Assembly: GCA_002162685.1 (NCBI GenBank) | Contig: MAAQ01000012.1 | Span: 186,001-250,000 of the forward strand | Length of the DNA stretch: 64,000 nucleotides | Source: Flavobacteriales bacterium 33_180_T64 | GTDB lineage: Bacteria > Bacteroidota > Bacteroidia > Flavobacteriales > Flavobacteriaceae | Direction: 5' to 3' | Shown: positions 16,846 through 25,527 of the stretch, piece by piece | Position numbering within the stretch: position 1 is the stretch's first letter | Layout of the letters: each line of letters opens with the position of its first letter | Program-made: the position numbers and the translations under genes | Notes under the pieces: model-generated | What the model was told of the DNA's origin: nothing | The model's database searches: none | The model's input: only the letters and a program-made list of their open reading frames with translations

Positions 16846-19800
16846 ATGAGTTTTTTAAATTCAGTACTAAAAGCATTCGTAGGAGATAAATCTAAACAGG
16901 ATGTCAAAGCCCTTTCTCCTATTATAGGCCAAGTTAATGCATTTGAACATGCACTTGAGCAATTATCACATGACGAGTTAAGAGCAAAAACAATAGCCTT
17001 TAAAACTCAAATTGCTGAAGCACGTAAGCCGCTTCAAAATACTATTGATCAATTATTAAAAGATGCTGAAGCCACTGATGATATTGACAAAAGAGAAGAT
17101 TTTTATCTAGAAATAGATAAAATCGAGGATGATATGTATGCGGTTACCGAAGAAGTTCTAACCCAAATTATGCCAGAAGCTTTTGCCGTGGTTAAAGAAA
17201 CAGCAAAACGTTTTGTACATAATCCAGAAATTCCTGTAACAGCTAATGAATTTGACCGTTTAATTTCTGGTGATCATGATTATGTGACACTAAATGGAGA
17301 TCAAGCTATTTGGGCAAATTCTTGGGATGCAGCAGGTAAAGCTATTACTTGGGACATGATACATTATGATGTTCAATTAATTGGTGGAGCAGCTATGCAC
17401 CAAGGGAAGATTGCAGAAATGCAAACTGGTGAAGGTAAAACCTTAGTCGCTACACTTCCTGTATACTTAAATGCATTAGCAGGAAAAGGTGTACACCTTG
17501 TAACGGTTAATGATTACTTAGCAAAACGTGATAGCGCGTGGATGGCTCCAATTTTTCAATTTCATGGAATGAGTATTGATTGTATTGATTATCATCAACC
17601 TAATTCCGCAGCTCGTAAAAAGGCATACCGAGCAGATATAACCTATGGAACCAATAACGAATTTGGTTTTGATTATTTAAGAGATAACATGGCGCATTCG
17701 CCAGACGATTTAGTACAACGTCCACATCATTATGCCATTGTTGATGAGGTCGATTCGGTATTAGTCGATGATGCACGTACACCATTAATTATCTCAGGAC
17801 CTATTCCACAAGGTGATCGTCATGAGTTTACTGACTTAAAACCAAAAGTAGACGACATCGTAGCCGTTCAAAGAAAAGAAATGGTAAGTGTTTTAGCTGA
17901 AGCAAAAAAACTCATTGCCGAAGGTGAGACTAAAGAAGGTGGTCTTTTACTATTAAGAGCCTACAGAGGTATTCCGAAGAATAAAGCCTTAATTAAATTT
18001 TTAAGTGAAGAAGGAATTAAACAATTACTTCAGAAGACTGAAAATTTCTACATGCAAGATAACAATAGAGAAATGCCGAAAATTGATGCAGAACTCTACT
18101 ACGTTATCGAAGAAAAAAATAATCAAGTTGAATTAACAGATAAAGGTGTTGAATTCTTATCTGGTAAAGACAATCCAGATTTCTTTGTGATGCCAGAAAT
18201 TGGTATTGAAATCGCAAAAATTGAAGCCAAAGGTCTTAGTAAAGAGAATGAAGCTGAAGAGAAAGAAGAATTATTTAGAGACTTCGGAATCAAATCTGAA
18301 CGTATCCATACACTCAACCAATTACTGAAAGCTTATGCCTTATTTGAAAAGGACATTCAGTATGTTGTGATGGAGAACAAAGTTATGATTGTCGATGAGC
18401 AAACAGGTCGTATTATGGATGGTCGTCGTTATAGTGACGGTTTACATCAAGCGATTGAAGCGAAAGAAAATGTAAAGATTGAAGATGCTACGCAAACTTT
18501 TGCTACAGTAACATTACAAAACTATTTCAGAATGTATCGCAAGCTTTCTGGTATGACTGGTACTGCGGTTACCGAAGCTGGAGAATTCTGGGAAATCTAT
18601 AAATTAGATGTTGTCGAAATTCCAACCAACAGACCAATTGTACGTGATGACAGACAAGATTTAGTATACAAAACCAAACGTGAAAAATATAATGCTGTTA
18701 TTGATGAAGTAACAAAACTCTCGCAAGCTGGTCGTCCAATTTTGATTGGTACAACTAATGTTGAGATTTCTGAACTTTTAGGAAAAATGCTATCCATTAG
18801 AAAAGTACCTCACAATGTATTAAACGCGAAACTTCACAAAAAAGAAGCTGATATTGTTGCTGAAGCTGGTCAACCAGGACAAGTTACAATTGCAACCAAT
18901 ATGGCAGGTCGTGGTACCGATATTAAGTTAATAGATAAAGTAAAAGAAGTTGGTGGTTTAGCCATTGTTGGAACAGAACGTCATGATTCGCGTCGTGTAG
19001 ACAGACAGTTACGTGGTCGTGCTGGTCGTCAAGGAGACACAGGAAGTTCACAATTTTACGTATCTCTAGAAGATAATTTAATGCGTCTATTTGGTAGTGA
19101 GCGTATTGCTAAAATGATGGATAAAATGGGATTACAAGAAGGTGAAGTAATTCAGCATTCTATGATTTCTAAGTCTATTGAACGCGCACAGAAAAAAGTT
19201 GAAGAAAATCAATTTGGTGTTCGTAAGCGTTTATTAGAATATGATGATGTCATGAATGCGCAACGTGAAGTAGTCTACAAACGTCGTCGTCATGCCCTTC
19301 ATGGCGAGCGTCTACGTGTTGATTTAGCCAATATGATTTATGACACTTCGGAAGGCATTACTGAAGCTAATAAAGAAGCAAGCGATTTCAAAAACTTTGA
19401 ATTTGAATTGATTAGATATTTTTCTATGAGTTCTCCTATTTCAGAAGTCGAATTCGAAAAGGGAACCGTTCAAGATATTGCTGGAAAAGTGTATAAAGCT
19501 GCTTTTGAGCATTACAGAGAAAAGATGCAACGTAATGCCGAATTAGCATTCCCAGTGATTGAGAATGTATATATGAATCAGCGTGACAAATACAAACGTA
19601 TTGTTGTGCCTTTTACTGATGGTGTTAAAAACTTACAGGTTGTAACCGACTTAGAAAAAGCTTACGAAACTAAAGGGAAGCAATTAATTAACGATTTTGA
19701 AAAGAACATTACATTAGCTATTGTTGATGATGCTTGGAAAACCCATTTACGTAAAATGGACGAATTAAAGCAATCGGTACAATTAGCAGTTCATGAGCAA

Positions 19801-20202
19801 AAAGATCCGTTGTTAATTTATAAATTTGAAGCTTTTGAGTTGTTCAAGGAAATGATAGACCAAGTCAATAAAGATGTGATTTCATTTTTATTCAAAGGGG
19901 AATTACCTACTGAAACACAGAATACAATTCAAGAAGCAAAAGCACGTAAACAAGAAAAGTTAGAAACGCAAAAAGACGAGATTCCAAATATGGATGAGCG
20001 CGCTGCACAAAGCAGAGCTGCTGGTCAAAACACACAACGCCAACCACAGGTTGTCGAAACTATTGTACGTGACCAACCAAAAATTGGTCGTAACGATCGT
20101 GTGACTATAAAACATGTGATGAGTGGTGAAAATAAAACCGTAAAATACAAACAAGCAGAACCTTTAATTGCTAAAGGCGAATGGGTTCTAATTGAAGACT
20201 AG
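16846..20202 (+). CDS. secA: Protein translocase ATPase SecA
   Basis: This 1118-residue motor pushes unfolded preproteins through SecYEG. The helicase core has Walker A MQTGEGKTLVATLP near residues 190-203, the DEVDSVLVDDARTPLIISGP block near 298-317, and motif TNMAGRGTDIKL with the arginine-rich GTERHDSRRVDRQLRGRAGRQGD. The protein is about 200 residues longer than E. coli SecA. The extra length includes a charged insertion between the DEAD motor and the cross-linking domain (about 330-480), which is usual in Bacteroidota. The C-terminus ends in a positively charged domain (VTIKHVMSGENKTVKYKQAE) and lacks the CxCxSGx8CH zinc/SecB motif. The gene has its own promoter and terminator. Confidence 0.98.
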   Translation: MSFLNSVLKAFVGDKSKQDVKALSPIIGQVNAFEHALEQLSHDELRAKTIAFKTQIAEARKPLQNTIDQLLKDAEATDDIDKREDFYLEIDKIEDDMYAVTEEVLTQIMPEAFAVVKETAKRFVHNPEIPVTANEFDRLISGDHDYVTLNGDQAIWANSWDAAGKAITWDMIHYDVQLIGGAAMHQGKIAEMQTGEGKTLVATLPVYLNALAGKGVHLVTVNDYLAKRDSAWMAPIFQFHGMSIDCIDYHQPNSAARKKAYRADITYGTNNEFGFDYLRDNMAHSPDDLVQRPHHYAIVDEVDSVLVDDARTPLIISGPIPQGDRHEFTDLKPKVDDIVAVQRKEMVSVLAEAKKLIAEGETKEGGLLLLRAYRGIPKNKALIKFLSEEGIKQLLQKTENFYMQDNNREMPKIDAELYYVIEEKNNQVELTDKGVEFLSGKDNPDFFVMPEIGIEIAKIEAKGLSKENEAEEKEELFRDFGIKSERIHTLNQLLKAYALFEKDIQYVVMENKVMIVDEQTGRIMDGRRYSDGLHQAIEAKENVKIEDATQTFATVTLQNYFRMYRKLSGMTGTAVTEAGEFWEIYKLDVVEIPTNRPIVRDDRQDLVYKTKREKYNAVIDEVTKLSQAGRPILIGTTNVEISELLGKMLSIRKVPHNVLNAKLHKKEADIVAEAGQPGQVTIATNMAGRGTDIKLIDKVKEVGGLAIVGTERHDSRRVDRQLRGRAGRQGDTGSSQFYVSLEDNLMRLFGSERIAKMMDKMGLQEGEVIQHSMISKSIERAQKKVEENQFGVRKRLLEYDDVMNAQREVVYKRRRHALHGERLRVDLANMIYDTSEGITEANKEASDFKNFEFELIRYFSMSSPISEVEFEKGTVQDIAGKVYKAAFEHYREKMQRNAELAFPVIENVYMNQRDKYKRIVVPFTDGVKNLQVVTDLEKAYETKGKQLINDFEKNITLAIVDDAWKTHLRKMDELKQSVQLAVHEQKDPLLIYKFEAFELFKEMIDQVNKDVISFLFKGELPTETQNTIQEAKARKQEKLETQKDEIPNMDERAAQSRAAGQNTQRQPQVVETIVRDQPKIGRNDRVTIKHVMSGENKTVKYKQAEPLIAKGEWVLIED

Positions 20203-20270
20203 TCACAAGCGTATTCGGTTTTGTAAACTCAAACGTAAGAATGTCAAATTATAATTAATATAGAATTTAA

Positions 20271-20300
20271 AATCCCGAAGTTAACTTCGGGATTTTTTTT
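20271..20300 (+). terminator. Intrinsic terminator of secA
   Basis: AATCCCGAAG (20271-20280) pairs perfectly with CTTCGGGATT (20285-20294) across a TTAA loop, followed by more T residues to 20300. It is a strong GC-rich hairpin with a T tail, 68 bases after the secA stop. Confidence 0.92.
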
Positions 20301-20436
20301 TAAACTCTACGCGAATCAATTTATTGAAATTTAAATGAATTTAGTAGGATATCAATTTCAGAAACAGGTAGATTCACCTATACAAGCTGTTCATGATTTT
20401 TAGACTTTTGTGTGAAACACATAATTCACTCCAATC

Positions 20437-21582
20437 ATGACAAAAGAAGATATTAATATCAGTTCTATCGAAGAGTTTACAACATTGTTACAACAATGGT
20501 ATACTGCTAACACTCTAGATTTCGCAACAAACTACAATACAGCTGTTGGAAATGTAAACCCAATCCCTGTTGGCACAGATCCTAGTGCTACATACAACTG
20601 GAAAAATGCCACCATTGATGACTTATGTAACTTCTTTAAATCTTGGTACACATGGAATCCAGACATGGCTACAGGGCTAGAATATATCCAAAAATTTAGC
20701 TGGTTATATTACTTAAACCCTCATGGGTTAACTTTTGTTCAATCCTTAATGGGGTATTTAATGACCTATGCATTTGTGGATATAAACGGGCAAAAGATGG
20801 ATAGTGCTGCTTCATTACCATTAGTTGAAGAATGGATGTCTGAATTAGGTTCAAAAATGGATGATTATATTATTCCCGAAGGAGGTTACAAAAATTTCAA
20901 TGAATTCTTTTTCCGTGAATTAAAACCTGGAATGCGTCCTGTAAGTAGTCCAGATGATAATTCGGTAGTTGTATCTCCAGCTGATGCTATTGTAAACATG
21001 ATTGATGATAATTTAGCATTAGATACACCTTTAGAAGTTAAAACACAAAAACTAAACGTAAAACAGCTACTTAATAATTCTTCGTTTGCAAGTGATTTTG
21101 AAGGCGGAACAGCAGTATCTTGTATTTTGATGCCAACAGTTTACCATAGATATCATGCGCCAATTGCAGGCTCAGTTATAGAATCGAATGAAGATGTTTC
21201 TGGTTTCTATTTTGGAATAGACGATTTTCCAAAACTTATTAATGGTGGTAATGTAGGTTACGGTTATGATTACAGTTTATTTGAACATTTTAGACGTGGT
21301 TATCTTATTATTGAAACTCAAAAATTTGGCAAAGTCGCAATGATTCCTGTGGGTTTAAATACGATTTCTTCAATTGTATTTAAAGACAAATTTAAATCGG
21401 TTAGCGCATCGAATCCTATTCCTATTAAAAAAGGAGAAGAAGTAGGCTATTTCCAATATGGAGGTTCCTTAAATATTTTATTATTCGAAAAAGGTTGTTT
21501 CCCTGCCGTTAGAATTCCTCAAGGACAAATTATAGGTACACTTGATGAAAAAGCGGTCACAAAAGCGCAATTCTCTTTCTAA
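20437..21582 (+). CDS. Phosphatidylserine decarboxylase-like pyruvoyl enzyme
   Basis: The 381-residue protein joins an N-terminal helical region (about 1-130, with WYTWNPDMATGLEYIQKF) to a phosphatidylserine decarboxylase domain. The domain shows FFFRELKPGMRPV, VVSPADAIV, MPTVYHRYHAPIAGSV (catalytic His region) and FQYGGSLNILLF. In the last motif Gly-Ser (Ser about 344) matches the self-cleavage site that is LGST in classical PSD; cleavage would make the pyruvoyl cofactor. The family without membrane anchor and with an extra N-terminal domain includes soluble PSD-like and amino-acid decarboxylases, so the substrate could be phosphatidylserine or a free amino acid. No second PSD gene is visible here. 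It faces an M23-fold gene with a shared terminator between them. Confidence 0.85.
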   Translation: MTKEDINISSIEEFTTLLQQWYTANTLDFATNYNTAVGNVNPIPVGTDPSATYNWKNATIDDLCNFFKSWYTWNPDMATGLEYIQKFSWLYYLNPHGLTFVQSLMGYLMTYAFVDINGQKMDSAASLPLVEEWMSELGSKMDDYIIPEGGYKNFNEFFFRELKPGMRPVSSPDDNSVVVSPADAIVNMIDDNLALDTPLEVKTQKLNVKQLLNNSSFASDFEGGTAVSCILMPTVYHRYHAPIAGSVIESNEDVSGFYFGIDDFPKLINGGNVGYGYDYSLFEHFRRGYLIIETQKFGKVAMIPVGLNTISSIVFKDKFKSVSASNPIPIKKGEEVGYFQYGGSLNILLFEKGCFPAVRIPQGQIIGTLDEKAVTKAQFSF

Positions 21583-21606
21583 TCTATACAGTACTAACTC
21601 TTAATT

Positions 21607-21636
21607 AAAACCTGATGGTTAATACTGTCAGGTTTT
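21607..21636. terminator. Bidirectional terminator between PSD-like and M23 genes
   Basis: AAAACCTGA (21607-21615) pairs with TCAGGTTTT (21628-21636) around a 12-base loop, with A and T runs on both sides. It lies between two convergent genes and overlaps the stop codon of the minus-strand gene, so it can serve both. Confidence 0.72.
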
Positions 21637-22330
21637 ACACCATTAATCCTAACAAAAACTCAGGATCAGGGCAATTCATACTATAAAATTCCAAATCCAC
21701 TTTAGAGCACACTCCAGGATAATCACCTATATAGCCTTGCATATCTTTTACAATTTGAAAATGTAAATGTGGTGGATAGTCTCCATTAACATTTACAGCT
21801 CCCAAAGTTGCTATTTGCTCACCTTGCTTAAATTGTTGTCCAACTTTTAAGTCTTGTATAGATTCTATACTCAAATGACCATACAACGTATAAAATTCAA
21901 TACTATCAATTGTGTGTTTTAAAATGATTGTTGGGCCATAGTCACCATGATTTGTATTATTTTTAAAACTATGAACTACAGCACTCAAAGGTGTATAGAC
22001 AGGTGTTTCAGCAGCAATCCAAAGATCAATTCCTAAATGAATATTACGTTGAGTTTCGGGATTAGCAGCATTAAAATAATTGCTCCGGTTGTAAATATTT
22101 CGAGTTTCGAGATAACCTCCAAAAGCAACTTTTGCCGAATTAGTTTTAATATGATTATTAATAAAATCTGCTAAAATTTCCGAAGAAGACACATCAATCA
22201 CATTAAGTGCTTTATTAGTAACCGATAAATCTAATGGAACGTAATCAGATTTTACAATAGAAGGATGTAAAACATAAAATGATTGACGAAATGGATCTGC
22301 TAAAAATTGAGAAAATGTTTTGGGAGTCAT
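21635..22330 (-). CDS. M23-fold metallopeptidase-like protein without signal peptide
   Basis: This 231-residue protein has LysM/LytM-type M23 zinc motifs: HLGIDLW (first His and Asp ligands), LYGHLS and PPHLHFQI (catalytic and ligand His). It has no signal peptide or membrane helix, so it is predicted cytoplasmic, which is odd for a peptidoglycan endopeptidase. The ending GDYPGVCSKVDLEFYSMNCPDP recalls the M23 module that, from memory, sits between a kinase-like domain and a class III aminotransferase in large fused proteins. This would be a free-standing form acting on a small molecule or nucleotide-like substrate rather than on cell wall. It is seven bases from the beta-lactamase-fold gene, hence co-transcribed. 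Confidence 0.78.
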   Translation of the reverse strand: MTPKTFSQFLADPFRQSFYVLHPSIVKSDYVPLDLSVTNKALNVIDVSSSEILADFINNHIKTNSAKVAFGGYLETRNIYNRSNYFNAANPETQRNIHLGIDLWIAAETPVYTPLSAVVHSFKNNTNHGDYGPTIILKHTIDSIEFYTLYGHLSIESIQDLKVGQQFKQGEQIATLGAVNVNGDYPPHLHFQIVKDMQGYIGDYPGVCSKVDLEFYSMNCPDPEFLLGLMV

Positions 22331-22336
22331 AGAAAC

Positions 22337-23845
22337 CTACTCCTTAAGCTTATAGGCTATTTCAAGAGCATTTGCTTTCTCTTCAGCATAGTTTAACGTG
22401 CTATCCATAGCGTAACATTTTCTGAAATTTTCTAGAGCTTGTAAGGTGTCGCCTTTCATTAAAAGCGCATCACCATAACTATCATAAGGATTCGCTGCAT
22501 TTGGAAATTGCTCTATATTTAATTTAAAAACCTGAAGCCCATCTTCTACTCTATCTGATTGTAATAACCTATACCCTAAAACATTGAGTTCTGCTTCTTC
22601 AAAATTATAATCATCAGGACTATTAGTTTTGAGTTCATTATAATATTTGATCCCACTTTCGATATTTTCAGAAAGAATTTTTTCAGCTAGTACATTTTTA
22701 ATATGAGCTTTTGGAATCTCGTATGGTTGGCCTTCTATAAGGTTTGTCACACCTCTCATAATATCTCCAAAATGTTCGGTTGAATTATTAGTTAAAACAA
22801 TGAAACCACTTTTTGAATCAACTTCATTATGCAAAAATGTTGCAAAACCAACCCAACCTCCCGAATGGTTGACCACTTTTGGTTCGCCAGGATTATACTC
22901 TAAAAACCAACCAAAACCATAGCCAAAATACTCACCATCATTGGTTTTTCCTGACACCCAAGCCTCATCTAAATACTCTTTTGAGATAATGCTGTAATTA
23001 GCCAGAGCCATATTCCATTTGTATAAATCGTCTAAAGTTGAATAAATTCCTCCGTCACCTCTAACATCATTAACAATATTATAATCATTAGCAATAACTG
23101 TTTTTTGGTCTAATGCTAGTCGATAACCAAACACACGATTTGGCATCTTTGTATCGATTGCCTCTTGATATTTATATAATGTGGTATTAGTCATTCCAAC
23201 TGGATCAAATATCTGTTCTCTTAAAAAATCTCTAAAGTGTTGACCAGATATGTGTTCAACAATTGAAGCTAGCACTAAATAGCCTGTATTACTATATTCC
23301 CATTTTTCTCCTGGCTGAAAATCTAGCTCAGGATTAACACGGTAAAATTCTTTTAATATTTCGTTATTTCCTAGAATGTAGTTTTTTGTAGAATCGGTTT
23401 TAACAAAGTTCTCGTCTATTAATCGTTCGTAATCTGTAAGACCAGAAATATGATGTAGTAACTGACGAATTGTAATATTGTCATACGGAAAATCGATTAA
23501 AACCGTATTAACATTTTGGTCATACTCTAGTTCACCAGCTTCTTTTAATTTCATAATTGCCATCCCTGTAAATTGCTTACTTACAGAAGCTAATCGAAAC
23601 TGAGAATTCAAATCTAAAGAGTCTACCGGATTTGTAGATCGTAACCCGTTAGCACTTTTAAAAACAATAGCGCCATCTTTATAGATCAGGATATTCCCTG
23701 TTGAAATCCCTTGAGTTTTCATTACACTAACAAACTCAGCATACTCACTTGGAGTATCTTGAACCACTATAACCGTTTCTTTTTTACATGAAAAAAAGCA
23801 TACCAAAATAAGGCATACTAGCGAAAATTGTTTTAATAAAGTCAT
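22337..23845 (-). CDS. Serine hydrolase lipoprotein of the class C beta-lactamase/S12 fold with C-terminal TPR-like tail
   Basis: The 502-residue protein starts with a lipoprotein signal whose lipobox ends at C20 (LVCFFSC). The S12 domain shows S87-VSK90 (SxxK nucleophile and base), YSNTGY (YxN) and HSGGWVGFATF in place of KTG. The family covers D-aminopeptidases, esterases and penicillin-binding-like hydrolases in the periplasm or on the surface. After about residue 385 a helical tail (VLGYRLLQSDRVEDGLQVFK; PYDSYGDALLMKGDTLQALE) looks like two to three tetratricopeptide repeats, a pairing common in Bacteroidota. A short inverted repeat sits directly before the ATG. The exact substrate cannot be read from the sequence. 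Confidence 0.85.
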   Translation of the reverse strand: MTLLKQFSLVCLILVCFFSCKKETVIVVQDTPSEYAEFVSVMKTQGISTGNILIYKDGAIVFKSANGLRSTNPVDSLDLNSQFRLASVSKQFTGMAIMKLKEAGELEYDQNVNTVLIDFPYDNITIRQLLHHISGLTDYERLIDENFVKTDSTKNYILGNNEILKEFYRVNPELDFQPGEKWEYSNTGYLVLASIVEHISGQHFRDFLREQIFDPVGMTNTTLYKYQEAIDTKMPNRVFGYRLALDQKTVIANDYNIVNDVRGDGGIYSTLDDLYKWNMALANYSIISKEYLDEAWVSGKTNDGEYFGYGFGWFLEYNPGEPKVVNHSGGWVGFATFLHNEVDSKSGFIVLTNNSTEHFGDIMRGVTNLIEGQPYEIPKAHIKNVLAEKILSENIESGIKYYNELKTNSPDDYNFEEAELNVLGYRLLQSDRVEDGLQVFKLNIEQFPNAANPYDSYGDALLMKGDTLQALENFRKCYAMDSTLNYAEEKANALEIAYKLKE

Positions 23846-23875
23846 GATATAATTGTTTAACGTAGTGTTATATCA
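23845..23875 (-). promoter_or_regulatory. Inverted repeat abutting the start codon of the serine hydrolase gene
   Basis: TGATATAA and TTATATCA form perfect 8-bp arms (23868-23875 and 23845-23852) with a 15-base loop. In the mRNA the downstream arm ends on the A of the AUG. It could be a weak hairpin that affects initiation, a repressor site, or a weak terminator of the upstream gene. The arms are AT-rich, so chance is possible. Confidence 0.3.
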
Positions 23876-23888
23876 TAAAAATACGTTT

Positions 23889-25463
23889 TTAATTTTTAAG
23901 TATAATATTACTATACTTTGCATTGAGCACAATACTTTTCCCATTACGATTTCCATTGGGATAAAACTCAATAGTCTTTTGAGTGGTTAATTTATTATTT
24001 AATCGCGAACGATTGCCTTTAAAATACACACTATAATCGGTCTTAGGAAGTTTAATAACAGCATCACTATTTTCTAAAACCACATTAAGATTTGTAAAAC
24101 TATCTGTAATATTGAGAATTGATAAATCGCCAAAACTACCATCAATAATCGCATTTCCTATAAGATTATCAATATACATATCAGACGAGTTGCTATTAAG
24201 TCTTAAACTACCAACTGTATTAAGATGTGCATCATCAACGTATTTCAAAATTAATTCACCAGCATTCCAAGTATTGATGTGTACAGGAGAATAAGACACA
24301 TTGATGGAAGTCTCGCTTCCATCAATGTGATTTGCTACTAATGTAGTATGTGATAAATCTGCTTTTAGATTGTAAATTGAAGATATTTTTAATTCACCAT
24401 GTCTTACATTCAAATTCAACTTTGCACCTTTAGGCATTTTAATTTTAATCGTTCGCTTGACATTATCTCCTCGTTCCAAACGTTTTTCAAGATGTAAGCG
24501 ACGTTTTTCATGAATTTCTTGTCTTTTTTCATGAGTTTCATGGCGTTTTTCCATACGTCTTTCTACCATTTCTTGACGTTTGTCCATTGTCTTTTCTCTT
24601 TCTTCCATTCGCTCTTCTAAGACTTTCGCACGCGCTTCCATTTCTTTACCATACTTTTCTCCCCAAACTTCCATCTTTTTAGACCATTCGCCATCAAATT
24701 TCTTCTCAAACTCTTCTCCCCAAGCTTCCATTTTTCTTTCGTAATCTTTACCGAATTTTTTACCAAATTTTTCTCCCCAAACTTCCATTTTTTTCTCATA
24801 AGAAGAAAAGTCTACTTTTGCCATCTCTTTTCCCCAAGCTTTCATTTTTTTACGATCTTTTTCAGGATAGGTTTTACTCCATTTTTCAAGATAAGCATCT
24901 CCATCTTTTTTATAAGCTTCGGTATCAAAACTCACATCAGTAATACCTTTAGGTAGTTCTGGTAATTCTGGAAGTTCAGGAACATCTGGCACATCAAAAT
25001 GAGCCATTTCTGGTAGTTCAGGTAACTCAGGCATTTCTGGCATTTCTGGAAATTCTGAAAGATTTAAGTCTCCTAAAACTTCTAGAACTTCTAAAGATTC
25101 TAACCCAAGATTTAAAGATTCTAAATCGATATGCAAGCCATCAAGGTTCTCCCAAGATCCATGAGATCCATCAGATGTAATTCTTACATTACTTCCTGAG
25201 CCTTCAACTTTAAGATTCCAATGTTTTAAGGCATCTTCTAATTCTTCTTTAGATAATTTTTCACCTTCAATATAAGCTTCAACTTCTAAGGTACTTTTGT
25301 TCCAGGTATCAATCTCTATTTGCACATAACTTGTGTTTAAATCGATAGTAACGTCTTTAGTAACATCTATTTTCTCTGATATTTTAGTTAGTTTTTGCTG
25401 TGCTGAAACACTTAATGTGAAACCTATCAATACTAGGAATACTGTTATATATTTTGTTTTCAT
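23889..25463 (-). CDS. Exported repeat protein of the ECF sigma operon (Pro-Glu tripeptides, 19-mers, heptads, beta-rich C-terminus)
   Basis: I start at the ATG at 25463 (524 residues), because it gives a clean signal peptide MKTKYITVFLVLIGFTLSVS cut before AQQ; the frame could also start 12 codons earlier. Order: short beta region (25-100); leucine-rich segment; Pro-Glu-Leu/Met tripeptides (about 139-172); three full 19-residue repeats starting at M207, M226 and M245, with a partial fourth at M264 (unit MEVWGEKFGKKFGKDYERK); Arg/Glu heptads (305-332, EKRHETH, EKRQEIH, EKRRLHL, EKRLERG); then a beta-rich C-terminal domain resembling DUF4097 / GIN auto-transporter-adhesin heads. Genes placed directly after a sigma/anti-sigma pair are usually targets or sensors of envelope stress. 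I do not know a named function. Confidence 0.75.
   Translation of the reverse strand: MKTKYITVFLVLIGFTLSVSAQQKLTKISEKIDVTKDVTIDLNTSYVQIEIDTWNKSTLEVEAYIEGEKLSKEELEDALKHWNLKVEGSGSNVRITSDGSHGSWENLDGLHIDLESLNLGLESLEVLEVLGDLNLSEFPEMPEMPELPELPEMAHFDVPDVPELPELPELPKGITDVSFDTEAYKKDGDAYLEKWSKTYPEKDRKKMKAWGKEMAKVDFSSYEKKMEVWGEKFGKKFGKDYERKMEAWGEEFEKKFDGEWSKKMEVWGEKYGKEMEARAKVLEERMEEREKTMDKRQEMVERRMEKRHETHEKRQEIHEKRRLHLEKRLERGDNVKRTIKIKMPKGAKLNLNVRHGELKISSIYNLKADLSHTTLVANHIDGSETSINVSYSPVHINTWNAGELILKYVDDAHLNTVGSLRLNSNSSDMYIDNLIGNAIIDGSFGDLSILNITDSFTNLNVVLENSDAVIKLPKTDYSVYFKGNRSRLNNKLTTQKTIEFYPNGNRNGKSIVLNAKYSNIILKN
24468..24845 (-). repeat. Coding repeats: 19-residue units followed by heptads
   Basis: Bases 24675-24845 encode three exact-length 57-bp units, followed by a partial fourth (consensus M-x-x-W-G-E/K-x-x-x-K-x-F-x-x-x-Y/W-x-K/R-K). 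Bases 24468-24551 encode four 21-bp units beginning Glu-Lys-Arg. The regular spacing points to tandem duplication inside the gene. Confidence 0.85.
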
Positions 25464-25527
25464 TTTTTTTGTTTTATTCTGAAATAGACCCTTCATCATA
25501 ATGGCAATAAGCCTTTCAGTGTATTGT

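Noticed and set aside
20335-20403. 22-codon ORF (MNLVGYQFQKQVDSPIQAVH...) just upstream of the PSD-like gene
   Set aside because: It could be a leader peptide, but length and lack of any stall motif or conserved feature give no support.
24468-25050. Regular repeats that might suggest a CRISPR or minisatellite array
   Set aside because: The repeats are in frame, encode regular peptide units, and have no unique spacers.
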